Shown: one piece after another, positions 4,875 through 6,823 of the stretch
Numbering within the stretch: position 1 is the first letter of the stretch
Layout: each line of letters opens with the position of its first letter
DNA from: an uncultured Oscillospiraceae bacterium
GTDB lineage: Bacteria; Bacillota; Clostridia; Oscillospirales; Acutalibacteraceae
DNA length: 6,823 bases
Assembly (NCBI GenBank): GCA_900543305.1
Contig: UQQZ01000108.1
Location: 1-6,823 of the forward strand
Reading direction: 5' to 3'
Translations under genes and position numbers: made by a program
Notes under the pieces: model-generated
The model's input: the letters and a program-made list of their open reading frames with translations, nothing else
Told to the model about the DNA's origin: nothing
The model's database searches: none

Positions 4875-6101
4875 TCAACACTCTTCGATCCGCAGGAGCC
4901 GGTTGTACTTGGCCACTCGTTCGGTCCGGCAGGGAGCGCCGGTTTTGATCTGGCCAGCATTGACTCCCACTGCTAGGTCCGCGATGAAAGTGTCTTCCGT
5001 CTCCCCGGACCGGTGAGAGATGATGGTCTTGTAACCGTTGCTCTTGGCCAGCTCGATGCAGTCCAGGGTTTCCGACAAGGTGCCGATCTGGTTGGGCTTA
5101 ATGAGGATGGCGTTGGCCGCTCCCTCGTCAATGCCCTGGCGCAGCCGCTCCTGGTTGGTGACGAACAGGTCATCTCCCACCAGCTGCACCCGATCTCCCA
5201 ACCGGCGGGTCATTTCCGCCCAGCCCTCGAAGTCTTCCTCTCCCAAGGGGTCCTCAATGGACAAGATGGGATACCGGTCCACCAGGCCTTCCCAGTACTG
5301 GATCAGCTCCTTGGTCTCCATCTCCTTCCCCCGCTTGGGCAGCCGGTAGTGGGTGCCCTGAGCCCATTCGCTGCCGGCGGCATCCAGGGCCAGCTGAACC
5401 TTTCCCCCGTATCCGGCCTTGTCCACGGCGGCCAACACCACCTGGATGGCTTCCTCATCGCTTTCCAGGTTGGGGGCATAGCCTCCTTCGTCTCCCACCC
5501 CTGTGGAGAGCTCCCGGGCTTTCAGCTGAGCCCCCAGAGTGTGGTAGATCTCCGCGCACCACCGCAGGCCTTCCCGAAAATTCTCCGCCCCCACGGGGAC
5601 GATCATGAACTCCTGAATGTCGATGTTGTTTCCTGCATGGGCTCCGCCGTTTAAGATGTTCATCATGGGACGGGGCATCCGGTAGGCTGCTGCTCCGCCC
5701 AGATACCGGAACAGGGGCATCCGGTAGTGAGCGGCAATGGCCCTGGCGCTGGCCATGGACACTGCCAAAGTGGCGTTTGCCCCCAGGTGCGCCTTGTTGT
5801 GGGTGCCGTCCAGCTTTTGCAGCACCTGGTCAATCTCCCGAACAGTGAGGCTGTGGATCTTCTCCAGAGCCGGGGAGATAATGGAGTCAATATTGCGCAC
5901 CGCTTTGAGCACCCCTTTGCCCCCGTACCGGCGCTCATCTCCATCCCGGAGCTCCACAGCTTCAAATTTCCCCGTGGATGCCCCGGAGGGAGCCGCCGCC
6001 GTACCCATGGTGCCGTCGGAGAGCACCACCGTGGCGCTGACCGTCGGGTTGCCCCGGGAATCTAAAATTTCGCAGCCGTACACTTTCTGAATCCGTACCA
6101 T
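4875..6101 (-). CDS. eno: Enolase (phosphopyruvate hydratase)
   Basis: Enolase converts 2-phosphoglycerate to phosphoenolpyruvate in glycolysis and is a cytoplasmic Mg-dependent enzyme. The 408-residue protein shows the substrate loop PSGASTG (38-44), His155 in NGGAHAGNN, Glu164 in QEFM, the general acid Glu205 in GDEGG, the Mg ligands Asp240, Glu283 (SIEDPL) and Asp310 (VGDD), the general base Lys335 in IKPNQIG, the SHRSGETED signature (362-370) and Lys386 in QIKTG. All catalytic residues are therefore present. It is shorter than the usual roughly 430 residues, mainly because it stops at RLLRIEEC, where most enolases carry about 17-20 more residues; the sequence after the stop does not resemble the missing tail. 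The ATG at 6101 is chosen, with GAGGA 6 nt upstream; an in-frame TTG at 6107 has no better site. No other glycolytic gene is adjacent; PNP follows. A clear promoter is not evident. Confidence 0.97.
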   Translation of the reverse strand: MVRIQKVYGCEILDSRGNPTVSATVVLSDGTMGTAAAPSGASTGKFEAVELRDGDERRYGGKGVLKAVRNIDSIISPALEKIHSLTVREIDQVLQKLDGTHNKAHLGANATLAVSMASARAIAAHYRMPLFRYLGGAAAYRMPRPMMNILNGGAHAGNNIDIQEFMIVPVGAENFREGLRWCAEIYHTLGAQLKARELSTGVGDEGGYAPNLESDEEAIQVVLAAVDKAGYGGKVQLALDAAGSEWAQGTHYRLPKRGKEMETKELIQYWEGLVDRYPILSIEDPLGEEDFEGWAEMTRRLGDRVQLVGDDLFVTNQERLRQGIDEGAANAILIKPNQIGTLSETLDCIELAKSNGYKTIISHRSGETEDTFIADLAVGVNAGQIKTGAPCRTERVAKYNRLLRIEEC

Positions 6102-6156
6102 AAACAATCCTCGCTTCCTTCCAAATTTTCAAAGGTTCTTATGGTAGTATTCTGCA

Positions 6157-6185
6157 TTGCAAGGGGCTTTAAACTGTGCTACACT
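6157..6185 (+). promoter_or_regulatory. Extended -10 promoter of the serine hydrolase gene
   Basis: TTGCAA (6157-6162) and TACACT (6180-6185) are separated by 17 bases, with a TG dinucleotide at 6177-6178 forming an extended -10 element. Transcription should start near 6192, about 30 nt before the ATG at 6223. TTGCAA is palindromic, so on the other strand it could also contribute to an enolase promoter, but no good -10 box lies 16-18 bases from it there. Confidence 0.6.
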
Positions 6186-6222
6186 GGATTTATTCTTGGA
6201 ATTTCGGAAGGAAGTTGTGTTT

Positions 6223-6823
6223 ATGGAACTGAAACGCGTTACACCGGAACAGGTGGGCATCCCCTCTCAGGCGGTGCTGGACCTGCTGGATCAACTGTAC
6301 TCTGACGGCATTGAAATGCATGCCTTCATGCTGCTGCGCCACGGCCAAGTCTGTGCCGAGGGCTGCTGGAAACCCTACAATCCCCAAACTCCCCACATCA
6401 TGTTTTCTTTCAGCAAAAGCCTCACCTCCACCGCCATCGGCTTTGCGGTCCAGGAGGGACGTCTTTCCCTGGACGACCGGCTGGTAGATCTGTTCCCGGA
6501 CAAGCTTCCGGAGCAGCCCAGCGAGCACCTGAAACAGTGCCGGGTTCGCCACCTGCTGATGATGGGCTGCGGCCACGAGACGGAAATCCCCGATCTGGGC
6601 ATGGGGGATCCGGACTGGATTGCGGCCTTTCTCCGGCACCCCTTCGTCTACGAGCCCGGCACCCATTTTCTCTACAACACTGCAGGCACCAACCTGCTTT
6701 CCGCCATTCTCACCCGGAAAACCGGGGAAACCCTCACCCAGTTTCTCCGTCCCCGGCTCTTTGAGCCCCTGGGAATGAGTGAGATCCGCTGCCACACTTT
6801 GCCCGACGGCACGGAGATGGGCG
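6223..6823 (+). CDS. Serine hydrolase, class C beta-lactamase-like family, 3' end outside window
   Basis: The first 200 codons are open to the right edge, so the gene is partial. The protein matches the beta-lactamase/esterase/penicillin-binding-protein-like family. The SxxK motif is SFSK with nucleophile Ser62 and Lys65, within the typical FSFSKSLTSTAIGFAVQEGR context, followed by LSLDDRLVDLFPD (81-93), HLLMMGCG (110-117) and EPGTHFLYNTAGTNLLSAI (144-162), with Tyr151 as the likely general base. EPLGMSE (181-187) is another common block of this family. The C-terminal third, with the last active-site motif, is missing. There is no signal peptide or membrane anchor at the N-terminus, so a cytoplasmic esterase or amidase is more likely than an antibiotic-degrading enzyme; this is inference. 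The start has AAGGAAG (6208-6214) 8 nt upstream. It diverges from enolase and has its own promoter. Confidence 0.9.
   Translation, partial: MELKRVTPEQVGIPSQAVLDLLDQLYSDGIEMHAFMLLRHGQVCAEGCWKPYNPQTPHIMFSFSKSLTSTAIGFAVQEGRLSLDDRLVDLFPDKLPEQPSEHLKQCRVRHLLMMGCGHETEIPDLGMGDPDWIAAFLRHPFVYEPGTHFLYNTAGTNLLSAILTRKTGETLTQFLRPRLFEPLGMSEIRCHTLPDGTEMG

Noticed and set aside
6190..6795. Minus-strand open frame of 201 codons opposite the serine hydrolase
   Set aside because: The plus-strand frame carries clear SxxK and PGT motifs with a ribosome binding site and promoter; the minus frame is a shadow.
1..6823. Mobile element, phage, CRISPR, toxin-antitoxin or defence system
   Set aside because: No transposase, integrase, repeat array, tRNA or attachment-like duplication is visible, and all seven genes are recognisable metabolic, transport or regulatory types.

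Overview
The window is a chromosomal stretch of a Gram-positive anaerobe, most likely a gut clostridium of the Oscillospiraceae type. This rests on moderately high GC with GC-rich codon use, strong AGGAGG-like ribosome binding sites, sigma-A-like promoters, and the flavour of the proteins (clostridial enolase, trimeric purine nucleoside phosphorylase, short-chain chromate-family transporter). The taxonomic call is an inference. I see no phage, transposon, CRISPR or RNA gene, and nothing that amounts to a new defence or mobile system. It is a tidy metabolic region of seven genes, two of them cut by the window edges.

Left part (1-1560): a short-chain chromate-transporter (CHR) family protein runs leftwards off the edge. 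It is divergent from a LysR-type regulator. Their shared 110 bp spacer holds a good promoter for the transporter and a perfect 9-bp inverted repeat lying over its -35 box. This is the classic layout of a LysR regulator controlling its divergent neighbour. The regulator ends in a run of small hairpins and a strong bidirectional terminator shared with the convergent isomerase gene.

Middle part (1594-3950): a xylose-isomerase-like TIM-barrel sugar isomerase/epimerase (leftward) and a glycoside hydrolase family 32 enzyme (sucrose/fructan type, rightward) diverge from a 377 bp intergenic region. That region carries one sigma-A-like promoter for each gene, and a perfect 10-bp inverted repeat overlaps the isomerase -35 box. 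The GH32 enzyme keeps its catalytic Asp, Asp and Glu motifs, but its C-terminal beta-sandwich is strongly shortened. A second bidirectional terminator follows it.

Right part (3995-6823): enolase and purine nucleoside phosphorylase lie in tandem on the minus strand, 55 nt apart, and are probably co-transcribed. Divergent from enolase is a class-C beta-lactamase-like serine hydrolase with an extended -10 promoter, cut by the right edge. The window thus reads as sugar entry (GH32, isomerase), lower glycolysis (enolase) and purine salvage (PNP releases ribose-1-phosphate that can feed central carbon metabolism). Apart from the shared spacers and the terminators, nothing shows that these units are jointly controlled.
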